Positions 19,862-30,880 of a stretch of DNA of 64,000 bases are shown here, in pieces. Within the stretch, counting starts at the first letter, position 1, and the number at the start of each line of letters is the position of its first letter. This DNA is from Conchocele bisecta (Eukaryota; Mollusca; Bivalvia; Lucinida; Thyasiridae): contig JAQRGA010000354.1 in assembly GCA_029237695.1 (NCBI GenBank), positions 19,678 to 83,677 of the forward strand, given 5' to 3'. The notes below the pieces were generated by a model. The model was not told the DNA's origin, did no database searches, and worked only from the letters and a program-made list of their open reading frames with translations. The position numbers were made by a program, and so were the translations under genes.

Positions 19862-20999
19862 TCCTATATACATACTATCCGTGTCCATCTGTATTAATTC
19901 AAAGTCTTCTATTTTTACGTATTTGTCTAGAAATTCGTAGTAAAATTACCAACATTCTCAATTTAGCTAGTTGATAAACCGCTATTCCACAGTGGAAGGG
20001 GCTCTTTACTGCACACCGGGGTTTTCGGGGATGCGATATTTTCGTACGCATCTCCTATCTCTTCCAAATCATCAAATAATGCAGATCTTAACGCTTTGTC
20101 AACACAGGTTTCGTCTTGTGTATATGTCGTATTTAAATGTCTCTCTTTTGCCTCTATCATTTTTCCACAACACGAATTGCCTAATAATTTCATTATATCC
20201 GCTACAGGTTTCTTATTTTGTTCTACATCGCCTGTTCGTCTTGCGGCTGTAACTTCTTTTGCGAACCATTCGAAGGGTTTACCACTAATATAATCTATAA
20301 CACGATGAACTCCCGTTATTTCTAGGCCGTGTTTTAAATACCATTTCAATAGTGGCGCGTACAGCAGTACTTTGGTGGCCGACATAGATCCCACCAATTT
20401 TCTTCCATTCCTCCTCAGTTCTTCCAGTATCTTCCAAATATTTTATCATGTGTGCTGGAACCTCATCAACATCTACTTCTCTGTTTATAAAAAGTGGAGA
20501 CATTTCAGAAAACTTATCTTTTAAGTTGTGTGGAACTTCTATATCCACCTCCGCAAACACCCAAACCAGTCTCCAGATAAAACTCTTTTACAAAACTTTT
20601 TAATAAATTTAGGATTATGTGGGTATCTATATGATGTATTGTTTCTTTTCCACACGGCATATCTTTATTTAACGTAGATAAATATAACGCGTTTGCATCA
20701 TACCCCAAAATAGCATTGCAAGGTTTGTTAATTCCATTTGATCCAAATGATCTAATATTTGAAACACCGGCTTCTGCATAGCGTGTAAATACGATTGATG
20801 GACCCCCGACTAGAGCGTCTTTCATCATTTCGTATGTTTCTTCTTTTGGTGCATATAGAGCCCCCTCCGGTATAACCACCTTTATAGAGTTTTGTTCTTT
20901 AATGGTTCCTCTCAATACATATTGTATAGCCACACCCGGTAGTGTTACCGCATCTTTGAAAATATCCACACCTCTTTGTTTTTTATAAAATTCACACAT
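19862..20999 (-). other. POLB fragment: polymerase palm motifs
   Basis: Motif A (LGYDANALYLSTL) is in 20514-20999. The linker with FINREVDVDEVP is in 20285-20560. Motif B (KLLGNSCCGKMIEA) is in 19963-20397. Motif C (QMDTDSMYIG) is read at about 19862-19891 in yet another frame, with its two catalytic aspartates at 19877-19885. All catalytic motifs are individually intact; only the reading frame is lost. Confidence 0.85.
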
Positions 21000-21012
21000 T
21001 TTTTCTACGCTT

Positions 21013-22368
21013 CTAGAACGGTGCTACATCTAAATCGTTATAATATTTCAACCAATCTCTGAAAGTTTTCATATTCTTTTCTTCGAAAATTCTACGACAT
21101 TTACTTAATTCTGTTTCATCTAGTAACATTTTCCCCGATAGTTTGGAATACAAATTCTCTATATCAGGCAGTCCTGGGTAATCAAGTTTGTCTGGAGAAT
21201 CGAACCACTCGTAAGGAAAAAAAGATTTCTGTCCTTTGCAGTCGTAGGCTTTTATCCAACTATCGTAACTTACACCCGGTCCTAGGTAAAGTATTACATC
21301 AAGAAATCTAAACTCCGGAGTAAATAGAAATATTGTCGCGTTTGCCCGTTTTCCAACCATTACTTTCTTTGTTGTTGCAGATAGTTCGCCTACTAAATAT
21401 TTCTTTATTAAGTTTATATCGTACTTACTGCTGTTAAAACCTATAACCGGCACTTGCTCTATCCACTGTTCGATCTTGGCGATTTGGTTTTTACGTAAAT
21501 GTTCTGTATTAAACCCATATCTTGACCACACTTCTTCTCTTATAGCTTTTCCCCTGACTTTCAAATCTTCTACAAATTTTTCAATAAGTTTTGCAGGATC
21601 TTTATCACAAATATGAGTTACTGTTCCTGAGAAATTACCTCCTATACTAACACTTACCGGAACGTGCTCAGCTTCGTACTCTAAACTATTACCTAGCGTT
21701 TTAAGTAATTCTTTAGAATTAGGTGGGTTGAGATACGCCTCAAAATCATATACTATCTGATATGGATAAAGAGTAGTGTCGCAACCGATCTTTATATCTT
21801 TACCCGTTCTTTGGAATTCGCATTCCCACATAACTACTAGGTTGAATTATTTGCTTCTAATAAATTTTTCTCTTCTCATAGTGGATGCGCGTTCTTCTTT
21901 TCTATGCTTTGCATGAATCTCACACACGTGCCAGTAACAGCCGTGATATTGATATACGGTATTGTTTTCTTGGCAGTATCCATCTACTGGAGCTCCTAAA
22001 ATCCATCTTTCACCCCCGTGTCCGCACTGTTCGTGGTGAATGTGAATTCCCTCCCGCTTTTCCACAGAATACATCCAATCGATCGCCCCATAACTGTTAG
22101 AACCTTTTGGGTAAAACGCTTTCTCGAACGACGAACGCGGGCGCTCTAAATAATTACCATCACATACTATTTTTGTCTCACCTTTCATACATGTTGGTCC
22201 GTGTCTCTTCATATTACTCGCTTTTGTGAATCTCTGTTTACAATTATTGCAGGCGTAAGTTTTAGATAGGTTTTTAAGGTTTTTTATCAGAAATGCGTGA
22301 TTATTAAACAGTCCTATTGTCATTGGTTTATTACCTATTTCATTATAGTGTGCTGGTACCTTTTTCAA
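21013..22368 (-). other. POLB fragment: zinc finger, nuclease-like domain, exonuclease
   Basis: Two open stretches in one frame separated only by TAA 21847-21849. The first has a C-x2-C-x12-H-x4-C finger (CNNCKQRFTKASNMKRHGPTC begins at the Cys pair; its key ligands are those four) and a HGCYWHVC segment typical of the inserted nuclease-like domain. The second has the three exonuclease motifs: YDFEAYL, FNSSKYDINLIKKYL and YYNDLDVAPF. Confidence 0.8.
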
Positions 22369-22472
22369 CCACCATACGTCATATTTGGTCGGTTGATATA
22401 CTTCTATACCTACCTTAAAAACCTCTTCAACCTTTTTTTAGATCTGAAAAAGGAATTGGTGAAACAACATTA

Positions 22473-23345
22473 CTACCGAAAATATTGCTTACTAAGTTCT
22501 TCCGCTTTTTCTGTACATCTGTCAGGTCTGATCTTTTTATCAAGGTGCATAGCTAGACACCTGAACAGACAAAGATCGTCATTATACTTATCTAAAGAAT
22601 ACATACCTTTTCTATTCCTCAACCATTCTGGAAGTTCTCCTCCTGCTGCTTCTTTGGATTGTAGTCCCAAATCTATTCCCCTACTACCCTGTATTCGCTT
22701 TACAAAAACCTCTACCCATCTTACAAACTTCCACTTTGTATTTGGTCTGTCTATTTTATCGGACATTATTCGTGTTTGCTCCTTATCTGACAGCCATTTT
22801 TTAACGTTTTCATTGATGATAGTGGTTTCGCTACCACCGAGATTTTTGTGAAATATTAGAGTTTTAGGTTTTCCATTTTTAGTTTCCTCCATATGTTCTA
22901 GCTTGTAAGAATATGAATATCTCAAATAAAAATTTGTTGTTAGATACGGAGCGAGTTTATCGGACATGCGTTCGGACTCGTTGATGTCAATGTTTTTACG
23001 AAAGGATAATGTAGCTACCCGTCTTCCATTTTCTACCTTTTCCAATGTTTCATCGTGAGCACCCAATATTTCTTCACCTTTTTCCACTATCGCGCGTACT
23101 ATAGATTTTTTCTTATTATTTGGTATTTGGTCACCTGTGCGTCTAATTTGAGACAAATTATTGGTGATTGAAGGTAATTCTTTAGAATTAATTACACTAG
23201 CCCTTAACCCCGCAATACTTTCTTTTTGAATTCTGTTACCAACTTCCTCTGCTTTGGATATATCATTAAAGGCTCCTCGTTTGTGGGCGCGGGTAAACCG
23301 CTTCATAAACGCCTCATTCTTTGTGGAGTTTATCAGCTTTGTCAA
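22473..23345 (-). other. POLB fragment: N-terminal region
   Basis: 290 open codons, first one a TTG, so the real start lies further upstream beyond the TGA at 23355. The end of the fragment (WLRNRKGMYSLDKYNDDLCL then FRCLAMHL) is the block that precedes the exonuclease in animal Polinton polymerases. No catalytic residues are expected here. Confidence 0.75.
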
Positions 23346-23462
23346 CCCCCTAACTCACAACCGTTTACTATAAGTAATCCCTAGAGATTCGGCTTCTCTT
23401 CTCAAACTTTCTATTTCTGCTCTAGTTTCTGACGTTATCAAATTTTCTGTAATATACTTTTG

Positions 23463-23540
23463 TATAACCTATGAAATTTATCTGTTCAATTGGTCGTGAA
23501 AACATTAAGTTTTTTTTCACGTCCAATTGAATATAAACAT
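23463..23540. promoter_or_regulatory. Divergent promoter-like pair between POLB and zinc-finger gene
   Basis: On the minus strand TTTTCACGACCAATTGAACA followed by GATAAATTTCAT (about 23500-23468) points to POLB. On the plus strand TTTTTTTTCACGTCCAATTG followed by AATATAAAC (about 23510-23538) points to the zinc-finger ATG at 23558. Both match the box at 9093-9150 and in the TIRs. The promoter role is inference from arrangement. Confidence 0.6.
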
Positions 23541-23557
23541 ATACATATACATATATA

Positions 23558-23942
23558 ATGGAGTGTGAGACTTGTTATTATAAAACGTTTACGCGTAAAG
23601 ACTATCTACGAAGGCATCTAGCGAGACGTAGAAAGTTTCCTTGTGTCCCCCCACAATTTCAATGCCCCAGATGCCCTTGTAAATTCGTTAGTGCCCAAAC
23701 AAACTCTTTGTAGACATAAGCACCTACGCTGCCCTGTGGCTAAAGGGGAACGTGGTAGACTAGAGCTGGTAGAATTAGTTGCTGATCTAACGGAATCAAT
23801 TAGCTAAAGGGAACGTGATAGACTAGAGCTGGTAGAATTAGTTGCTGATCTACGGAACCAATTAGCTATATCGGAGGAGGAAAATATGGTGTTGGAATAT
23901 AGACTATTGCGCGAGGACGCATTTAAATCGGAAACTTATTAG
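23558..23942 (+). pseudogene. Small C2H2 zinc-finger/coiled-coil gene, broken
   Basis: The frame from ATG 23558 encodes two Cys-pair fingers: CETCYYKTFTRKDYLRRH and a second starting FQCPRCPCKFVSAQ. It stops at about 23711. Coding resumes in another frame with RHKHLRCPVAKGE, the missing His ligands, and then a Leu-rich coiled coil (RLELVELVADL) ending in TAG 23940-23942. The coiled-coil DNA is tandemly duplicated (about 23737-23872, ~66-bp unit), with a TAA between the copies. It is the last gene before the right TIR and may be an early regulator; that role is inferred. Confidence 0.65.
23737..23872. repeat. Tandem duplication inside the zinc-finger gene
   Basis: GACTAGAGCTGGTAGAATTA plus flanking ~45 bp occurs twice in direct orientation, with a few base differences and indels that change the frame. 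Confidence 0.85.
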
Positions 23943-23968
23943 AAGAAATCATAAATTTGCTGTCGGGG

Positions 23969-24360
23969 ACGACACCAATATAATTGGACTACAATTCGAC
24001 ATCGTAGAAATCAATTAGCTATATTGGAGGAGGAAAATAGGAAATATAAACTATCACGCGCGGACGTATAGAATTATGCAAAATCCCAATTGAACAAACA
24101 TTTCTCTTCTTCCCTCCGGTCGCATTACAGATTTGCCACGGATTTTCTATTTCTGGCGTATATAACCTATGGGATTTATATGTTCAATTGGACGTGAAAA
24201 AAAACATGAGGTATTTATGACACCAATTGTCATGATTTGCTGTCGGGAGATAATTTCCTCGTTAACCAATTTTTGGTTTTTCGGGGGTGGTGGGGGTAGT
24301 ATATAGGGTTATAAATGATACCACCGTAGGTGGTATCATTTTGACTCCCTATATACTACT
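23969..24360. repeat. Right terminal inverted repeat of the Polinton
   Basis: It is the inverse of 8040-8388 plus 9058-9104 and is uninterrupted. It ends with the terminal hairpin 24296-24359 (GTAGTATATAGGG ... CCCTATATACTAC) and contains the inverted CCAATTGAAC box at about 24179-24203. Confidence 0.95.
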
Positions 24361-24365
24361 CACAG
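24361..24365. repeat. Right target-site duplication of the Polinton
   Basis: CACAG, identical to 8035-8039. Confidence 0.75.
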
Positions 24366-24851
24366 TTTGCAACAACTGGATTGAATGTTTTCTGACGGCA
24401 GTAAGATAACTTCGCTAACTAAATGACAAACAGCGTAGATTGTGATGAGGCTGCACTTGTGCAAGTGTACCCCGTATCCACGTTCTCACAGTCACACATC
24501 CGTACATGTAGTTTATTACTGCTCATGTATATGCACCAACTTGACAATAGCATTGTTGTTGAACAATTTGTGAAAATCCGACATCACATGTTGATTACAG
24601 CACGTGTTCGATCTAGTACTACATGTAAATAAGCGAAATATAGAAATGTTATTGTGCAACTATCTCGAGATATAAAATTATATAGATGAAATATTACAAT
24701 CACTGGTGAGACGATGTGCCATGTTGATCCTCTCTAAACAAGACGCCCTGTAAGATACACAGCGTGCCCGGTTTGCAGAGATTCCACTGTAACTCATGCA
24801 TATGCAGACATGTATGAACATACATTGCCGTTATACACACATACATACAGA

Positions 24852-25151
24852 ATAGTAGGTTAGTGCCGTGAATGGAAAAAATATCTGGCAAGGATCAGGA
24901 AACGGGATGGGCGAGGCTCTGCCGAGCACATTCCGTTTCCGTGCCGCGCCAGATATGTTTTCCCATTCACGGCACTAACCTAGTATTCTATTTATCCCGT
25001 CAACACCTACAAATAGCTTTGAAATGCAATACAAATAACTCCAGCCGCCGCACATATTCATACGCAGTGATTAGGTCGTATTGACAGGATATCAAAAATG
25101 TTTCACGGCACCGTGTTTCACGGCACATACGCACTGTGTTGACGGGATAAA
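24852..25151. repeat. Composite two-hairpin MITE, copy 1 (B then A)
   Basis: Hairpin B begins GAATAGTAGGTTAGTGCCGT and ends with its inverse ACGGCACTAACCTAGTATTC. Hairpin A begins TTTATCCCGTCAACACCTAC and ends TGTTGACGGGATAAA. The two share a short junction. Other copies: 27580-27840, 30593-30880, 35066-35367 and 42928-43199. Confidence 0.8.
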
Positions 25152-26374
25152 TATCAGTACGGCTGTTCAAAGTGGAACACACGGGGATTGTATGAATTCC
25201 CGGTTTACAGTTGTTGTAGTGTACTCTAATACATGTGTGGTGCTTTGTGATCGTGAACATGCATTACCATTAGGGATACCCAACACTGACACACTGAGGT
25301 TTCATGAGCATCAGACTGTAATATTCATTTCCAACACTTTGAGCATTTCCACAAACGTGACATTGACTGGAGAAATGGGGCCTATGACATGTGTAGCTCT
25401 TTGTCTACTTATAGCGCTCTCTGTCGGTGGGATAAGGATTTATACTGACGTCGCGTCCTGTAGTGGTACCGCTAAGCGCAACACAAATGGCGGGCAATAT
25501 CGCATGTATTTACGTTGCCTTAGTTGTGTAACTCGCTGTGCTTACATTCACACATTTACAGCTATCAAACATATCGAATAGCACACTCCTGTAGTCTGCT
25601 AACAATCTATATTGCTTTTAGAAACATGACGGATGTTTCATTGATGGCATGGCGAGCAGTGCAGATCCTAATCAGAATGTGCGGATGCGCAGGCTGTTCT
25701 GGATATACAGTGTCACAAAACCTATAAGCCCCACTTTTCCAGTTGATCACAGTGAAACGATGACCTTCCCCAGAGTGTCCAGTTCCAACATTCTACATTA
25801 CATACATGCAGTAAAGTGTAGAGACGTTTTCCCATGAGCGGGGTGTGTCTACCTCCGGCAGTCCTACAATATAAGTCAGGCACAGTGGAACCTCTCTAAA
25901 CTGAGCACCCGTAAATAATATTGTCATTATTCATTGGCTTCACATTTTGTCTCTGATGATATGTCTGTCCATGATCGCACATGCGGAAGATTCGGATCAC
26001 TGAGTGACGATCCAGTGAACTGGCATTAGCGTCCAATTCGTGGGTGAAAACTTTGCTTTAATGAAAACTTTGTTTTAACCCACTTGTTGACATGGTGAAC
26101 ACATTGGACGCATCAACTGTCGCATACATTCAGCGAATAAAAAGTTCAGTTTTATTCTGTGTCAGATACACATTTTGAGATTCGCAAATAGGTTCTATAT
26201 AGGGGCGAGAAAACGTATCCATCATATTCACTGGTGTGGGACAAAGATATTGTGGGACAAAGATACCTCACAGAGAAGTGGGTGGAGCTTACACCTGAGC
26301 TGATTCACAGGGTGTGCCGACCACCGGACGTACAACTATAAACATCGAACACTATGGAAGTGGCGCGATTTTAT
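25152..26374. other. Host DNA with repeat fragments
   Basis: It holds GTGACTGGAGAAAT-family fragments (25366-25396, 25603-25745) and one end of the CAGTGGAACC family (25881-25985). A 166-codon open frame (25081-25581) crosses the composite MITE and unique DNA without a recognisable domain. Confidence 0.5.
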
Positions 26375-27000
26375 CCGTCACAGGTGTGTGAATTTCAAGA
26401 CCAGCTTCGGTTTGCTTCACAGTTCATGTATATCATGTACGTTAGACCACAGGTGCCAGAAAAAAATTCTGTCTACTGTCTGTTTCACGAAATCTTCCCA
26501 CATTTTACGGCCATATAAACAATGCAAAAACATTTTTTTTTTCTATAATATTAAATTACAGCAATATTTAAGAATGACCGTACTTTTTAATTCGTGAAAT
26601 TTTGTCCAATATTGATTTTGTTACGAAAAATTAGTTCTCTATGGGAATTTAACATGGGGAAAAAAGAGGTGGAGAACCTGGAGGAGGCGTCGAAAAACGA
26701 AACAAATTGGAAATTGATTACGAAATCTAGCTAGATAGCTTGGAAATGATGTAACTAAGAAAACAAAAGTTCAATTTTGAAAATCAGTCCACTATTTCTG
26801 AAATTAAATTTGTTTCCCCATGTTAAATCCCCATAGACATATTCACTCTGTGAAGATGTCTATGGGGATTTAGCATGAGGAAATTGTAATTTCATAATAA
26901 AATCAATATTGGACCAACTTTCACGAAATAAAAAGAAGGCTCATTCTTAAATCTTTCTTTAATTTAATATCATCGAAACAAATATTTATTTATTCTCTGT
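26375..27000. repeat. AT-rich foldback repeat (TTTCACGAAAT family)
   Basis: The left side (CTGTCTGTTTCACGAAATCT through ACGGCCATATAAACAATGC) recurs at 28280-28445. The centre is a hairpin around CCCCATAGACATATTCACTC/ATGTCTATGGGG. The right side carries the inverse TTTCACGAAATAAAAAGAAG. A related piece lies at 37640-37850. Confidence 0.55.
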
Positions 27001-27286
27001 ATATATATTTTGATGTGCAATGGTCATACTTTATAATCTGAAGAAAATATTATTTGTTCAGGTGACACATTTAATTAGTATACATAATTAAAAAATATCA
27101 TGTTTCATTTGCATATGCAAATAGCCTGATACCACCGCGCGTCACTATCAGTAAAATAAATATTACAAAATGATTATACCTGCATACTACTCGTAAGTTT
27201 TAGAACTGGTGGAGTAGTCACACAATTATACATGTATTTAATTCACATAAACAATATGTTGTGTTACTGAGTCGGCGCACCTTTAA
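27001..27286. repeat. Partial MITE of the AAAGGTACATGCCC family
   Basis: It matches the right half of the full copies at 28525-29042 and 54923-55424: GATACCACCGCGCGTCACTA, then AATTATACATGTATTTAATTC, then ACTGAGTCGGCGCACCTTTAA. Confidence 0.65.
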
Positions 27287-27579
27287 AGGGGCATATCAGG
27301 ATCTTTTTTGAAAAAATACTATAACAAATAAAAAAGGTGATTCAATTGAAGAATTACAACGATACTAGGACCGCTTAAATTAGTTTGTTTCATGATTTTT
27401 CGAAACAAAAATAGTATAAAAAATAAAAATGTGTTTTCATCATGGCCCTCTGTAAAGTGGTTTAATTGAAGATATATGACGATACAGCGACTGCTGGGTT
27501 GATTCAATTTTCACCGATATCGGTATACATCAGTATCAGATTTTCTATCTTGTTGAACGCAACAAGATAGGAAATCCGA

Positions 27580-27840
27580 TTTATCCCGTCAAAACAGTGC
27601 GTATGTGCCGTGAAACACGGTGCCGTGAAACATTTCTGATATCCAGTCAATACTATTTTTGCATATCACAGCCATTTGTAGGTGTTGACGGGATAAATAG
27701 AATAGTAGGTTAGTGCCGTGAATGGGAAAACATATCTGGCGCGGCACGGAAACTGGATGTGCTCGGCATAGCCTCGCCCATCCCGTTTCTTGAGCCTTTC
27801 CAGATATTTGTTCCCATTCACGGCACTAAGCTAGTATTCT
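27580..27840. repeat. Composite two-hairpin MITE, copy 2 (A then B)
   Basis: It starts TTTATCCCGTCAAAACAGTG and ends GGCACTAAGCTAGTATTCT. The A/B junction reads GACGGGATAAATAGAATAGT. Confidence 0.8.
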
Positions 27841-28524
27841 CTATATGTGCATGTACATGTATGTAGGTATATGGTGAACATATAAACAATCCGGCCGTCC
27901 TAGTATCATCATATACGTGCAATTAAACCACTTTACACAGCCACATGATGAACACACGTTTTTATTCTTCATACTATTGTTTTACTTATACCGATGAAAG
28001 CCGCTGTGCATTGACCATATACACTATCGCCTGAGCTCATCTTGTCAATATTTGTAAATTTCTTTATTTCAAAATACATGAATATTATGCTTGAAATCAA
28101 GCAGCTTCATTGGTTGATCCGGATATGTCCTACTGCTCCGGCTCGGGCAATCAATCGGAAACAGGTGCAATACCGCAATCAGACAATCGGGCCATACCAG
28201 TTAATCGTTGATAGGCAAACCTCTGAATCCATACGCTTAACACTCCTACCCGCACCAGATAATTGGATATAAAAGGAAACTACACGTACTGTCTGTTTCA
28301 TGAAAGCTGCCCAAATGTTACGTCTATATATAAACAATGCAAAAACAATATATTTTTCGATAATATTTAATCATAGCAAAATTTAAGAATAAGCCTTCTT
28401 TTTATTTCGTGAAAGTTGGTCCAATATTAATTTTATTGGGAAATAAAAGTACTGAAAGTACTGAACATAGGGTACTACAAGATTAAACTAGATTGATTGT
28501 TGGTGTTGCAGTTACATTAACACT

Positions 28525-29042
28525 TAAAGGTACATGCCCACTCAGTAGGTACACAATGTTCTTTACATCAGAGACATCATCTGAGACATTTCCTGGCAAA
28601 ATAAACATTTATGCGCCATTAACCCACGTACTGATTGGCATTATTATACATTTTATATCAGACGTAAATTTACACACTGATATCCGGGGCGATAACCGTG
28701 TTTGCTTAAAATGTTAACGGACATTACTATTTAATCTCTGTATTTATTTTATGATGTGCAATGTTGATACTTTAAAATCTGTCAAAAATATTATTTTTTC
28801 AGGTGACGCATTTCTTTAGTATAAATAATTAAAAAATATCATACCTCATTTGCATATGAACATGATGAAAATAGCCTGATACCACCGCGCGTCACTATCA
28901 GTAAAATAAATATTACTAAATGATTATATCTGTAATAGCGGGCACTTGTAACGTTTAGAACTGGTGAATAGTGACACAGTTATACACTTATTTAATTCCT
29001 ATAAATGACATTTTGGGCTTACTGAGTGGCATGTACCTTTAA
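28525..29042. repeat. ~520-bp MITE, AAAGGTACATGCCCACTCAGTAGG family
   Basis: Ends TTAAAGGTACATGCCCACTC and CTGAGTGGCATGTACCTTTAA are inverted. It contains GATACCACCGCGCGTCACTA. The full-length sister copy is at 54923-55424, with a reverse-oriented partial near 31055-31330. Confidence 0.78.
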
Positions 29043-29113
29043 AGCAATGACCTTCCAAGACAAAAACACGACTATTGATTCGACATCATCGTCGGCGTTC
29101 GGTGATAACTCTT

Positions 29114-29327
29114 GCACTACGCCTGCGTTAATCTTTCACATATTATCAACGGTTCTACACATCTATTAGCAATGCCAACTCGCATTCAAGAAATTTGATT
29201 GTCTGAGCCTGAGTTGTACACAGCTCAGACCCAGTCAATGAAGCTGCTTAATACAAGCACTCTATTCAAGTATTTTGAAATACAGAAATCGACAAATATT
29301 TGAAACATTAGTGCAGGCAGTAGTGTA
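29114..29327. repeat. Palindromic MITE, GAGCCTGAGCTGTAGCACAGCTC family
   Basis: It runs from CACTACGCCTGCGTTAATCT to AGTGCAGGCAGTAGTGTAC, with a central GCCTGAGTTGTACACAGCTC palindrome. Relatives: 31730-32015, 33096-33312, 36640-36960, 39955-40159 and 44800-45037. Confidence 0.7.
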
Positions 29328-30020
29328 CTATAAATAGACATGTATAATACCATGCTAGGTACATGTACGTGTATTCTAATATCAAATTTATCCCGCAATG
29401 CTTTTGAACGTGTAAGAATTCCGAGCCGAGTCTGATAAACTTGGTATGAAAATACACGAGCATGGTATTATGGTTATCAGATAATGTTCTATACTACAGA
29501 ATGGGTAAATGTCACGAACTTATATTGAAAGAACGCGGGATAAAAATGGACACGACTATACGTGTCGATCATGCAAGACGCTGTGTAATTTCACAAGATC
29601 ATAACGAGCTTACTGGTGTAACAAACAGTGCCGACCCTGTTGTTGTGGTTCGCTGTAAACCGTTACATGTAGTATGGATACGGGTGTCCGATTTAGAGAC
29701 GTTCCACTGTAATTCAGGTTGTATGAGGGTGGCAATGTAATATGCCTGTGCGCGATATCCACAGGTTGAGAAAGGTTCTACATGTATTACAATTTAGAAA
29801 GTTGCATATCCATTTACTGTGGATTTGAAACAACCTATAAATAGTTCCTCCATACAGTGTAAGTTACTTCCCTTTGTTGGACACAGGTAAACACTGTCGG
29901 CCATGATAGGAGGCAATATTCCATTAGGCCCTATAGACAAATATGGAAAATAATCCAAGTTACGGAATTACTAAATATTGCTCAAAAAATAAAACCCATT
30001 TGTCTTTACATGTGATTTAT
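29328..30020. other. Host DNA without recognised gene
   Basis: A 92-codon open frame (29462-29740) ends in a CAGTGGAACC-family fragment (GTCCGATTTAGAGACGTTCC) and has no known domain. Nothing else is supported. Confidence 0.4.
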
Positions 30021-30023
30021 TTG

Positions 30024-30400
30024 AACCGGGAATCCCCTACTGTTCACTCTCCCAGATCCCCTAGTGTAACCGGGAATCCCCTACTGTTCACCCTCTAATA
30101 GTGTAACTGGGAATCCCCTACTGTTCACCCTGTGTAACCGGGAATCCCCTACTGTTTACCCTCTCCTAGTGTAACCGGGAATCCTCTACTGGTCACCCTC
30201 TCCTAGTGTAATCGGGAATCCCCTACTGTTCACCCTCCCCTAGTGTAACCGGGAATCCTCTACTGGTCACCCTCTCCTAGTGTAACGGGGAATCCCTACT
30301 GTTCACCCTCCCCTAGTGTAACCGGGAATCCCCTACTGTTCACCCTCCCCTAGTGTAACCCCGGTTACACTAGAGGAGGGTGAACATTAGGGGATTCTAC
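30024..30400. repeat. ~40-bp tandem array ending in an inverted unit
   Basis: About eight head-to-tail units of CCTAGTGTAACCGGGAATCC followed by CCTACTGTTCACCCTCC, with small length differences. At 30361 the unit turns around (CCGGTTACACTAGAGGAGGG), so the array ends in a foldback. Confidence 0.85.
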
Positions 30401-30592
30401 AAAGGACTAACATTAATATCAGAGTATACATGTATATGTCCATTCAATATCAACATTTCGCTTACAGTTACATATAGTTTTTCCCACAAAGATGGCTGAA
30501 AAGGAAGACAAGTCCGCGTCACATTAGCTAATCTGGGAAGTGTGTATTCCACACAAATGATAATAAACATCATAAACCCCAATTTATCCCGT

Positions 30593-30880
30593 CAACACAG
30601 TGCGTATGTGCCGTGAAACACGGTGCCGTGAAACAGTTTTGATATCCTGTCAATACGACCTAATCACCGCGTATGAATATATGCGGTGACTGGGGTTACT
30701 TTTTTGCATTTTAAAGCCATTTGTAGGTGTTAACGGGATAAATAGAATAGTAGGTTAGTGCCGTGAATGGGAAAAATATCTGGCGCCGCTCGGAAACGGG
30801 ATGTCGTTGCTAAGTCTTGCCGTTTCCTAAGCCTTGCCAGTATTTCCCCCACCCCCCATTCACGGCACTAACCTACTATA
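30593..30880. repeat. Composite two-hairpin MITE, copy 3 (A then B)
   Basis: TTTATCCCGTCAACACAGTG at the left; GGCACTAACCTACTATA at the right; junction GGGATAAATAGAATAGTAGG. Confidence 0.8.

Larger units (their letters stand above)
19425..23460 (-). pseudogene. Protein-primed family B DNA polymerase (Polinton POLB), broken
   Basis: About 4 kb of minus-strand coding, length as expected for Polinton POLB, split over at least seven frames. Order from the N-terminus: a SAP-like segment (about 23460-23360), a stop TGA at 23355-23357, the terminal region, a Cys/His finger plus nuclease-like domain, the 3'-5' exonuclease, and the polymerase palm with motifs A, B and C. An in-frame TAA lies at 21847-21849. 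Further frame changes lie near 22470-22370, 21011, 20540, 20390, 19990, 19950 and in the C-terminal end. The final stop at 19425-19427 overlaps the convergent integrase stop by 3 bp. It would replicate the element from protein-bound ends. Confidence 0.9.
8040..24360. mobile_element. Polinton/Maverick virus-like DNA transposon, decayed
   Basis: A 16.3-kb element bounded by ~395-bp terminal inverted repeats starting AGTAGTATATAGGG and a CACAG direct duplication. It encodes the diagnostic Polinton set: RVE integrase, protein-primed family B polymerase, A32-type packaging ATPase, double-jelly-roll major capsid and penton-like minor capsid, plus conserved small Polinton genes. Size and content match animal Polintons. 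At least six genes carry frameshifts or in-frame stops, so this copy is unlikely to be autonomous unless some indels are assembly errors. A 667-bp foldback element lies inside the left TIR. Confidence 0.96.

Noticed and set aside
8040..24360. Contamination by a free virus or bacterium
   Set aside because: The element has TIRs, a target duplication in the flanking host DNA and a host-type foldback transposon inside its left TIR, so it is integrated in the animal genome.
25081..25581. 166-codon plus-strand frame
   Set aside because: It starts inside a composite MITE and continues into unique DNA with no domain, no splice context and no homologous copy in the window.
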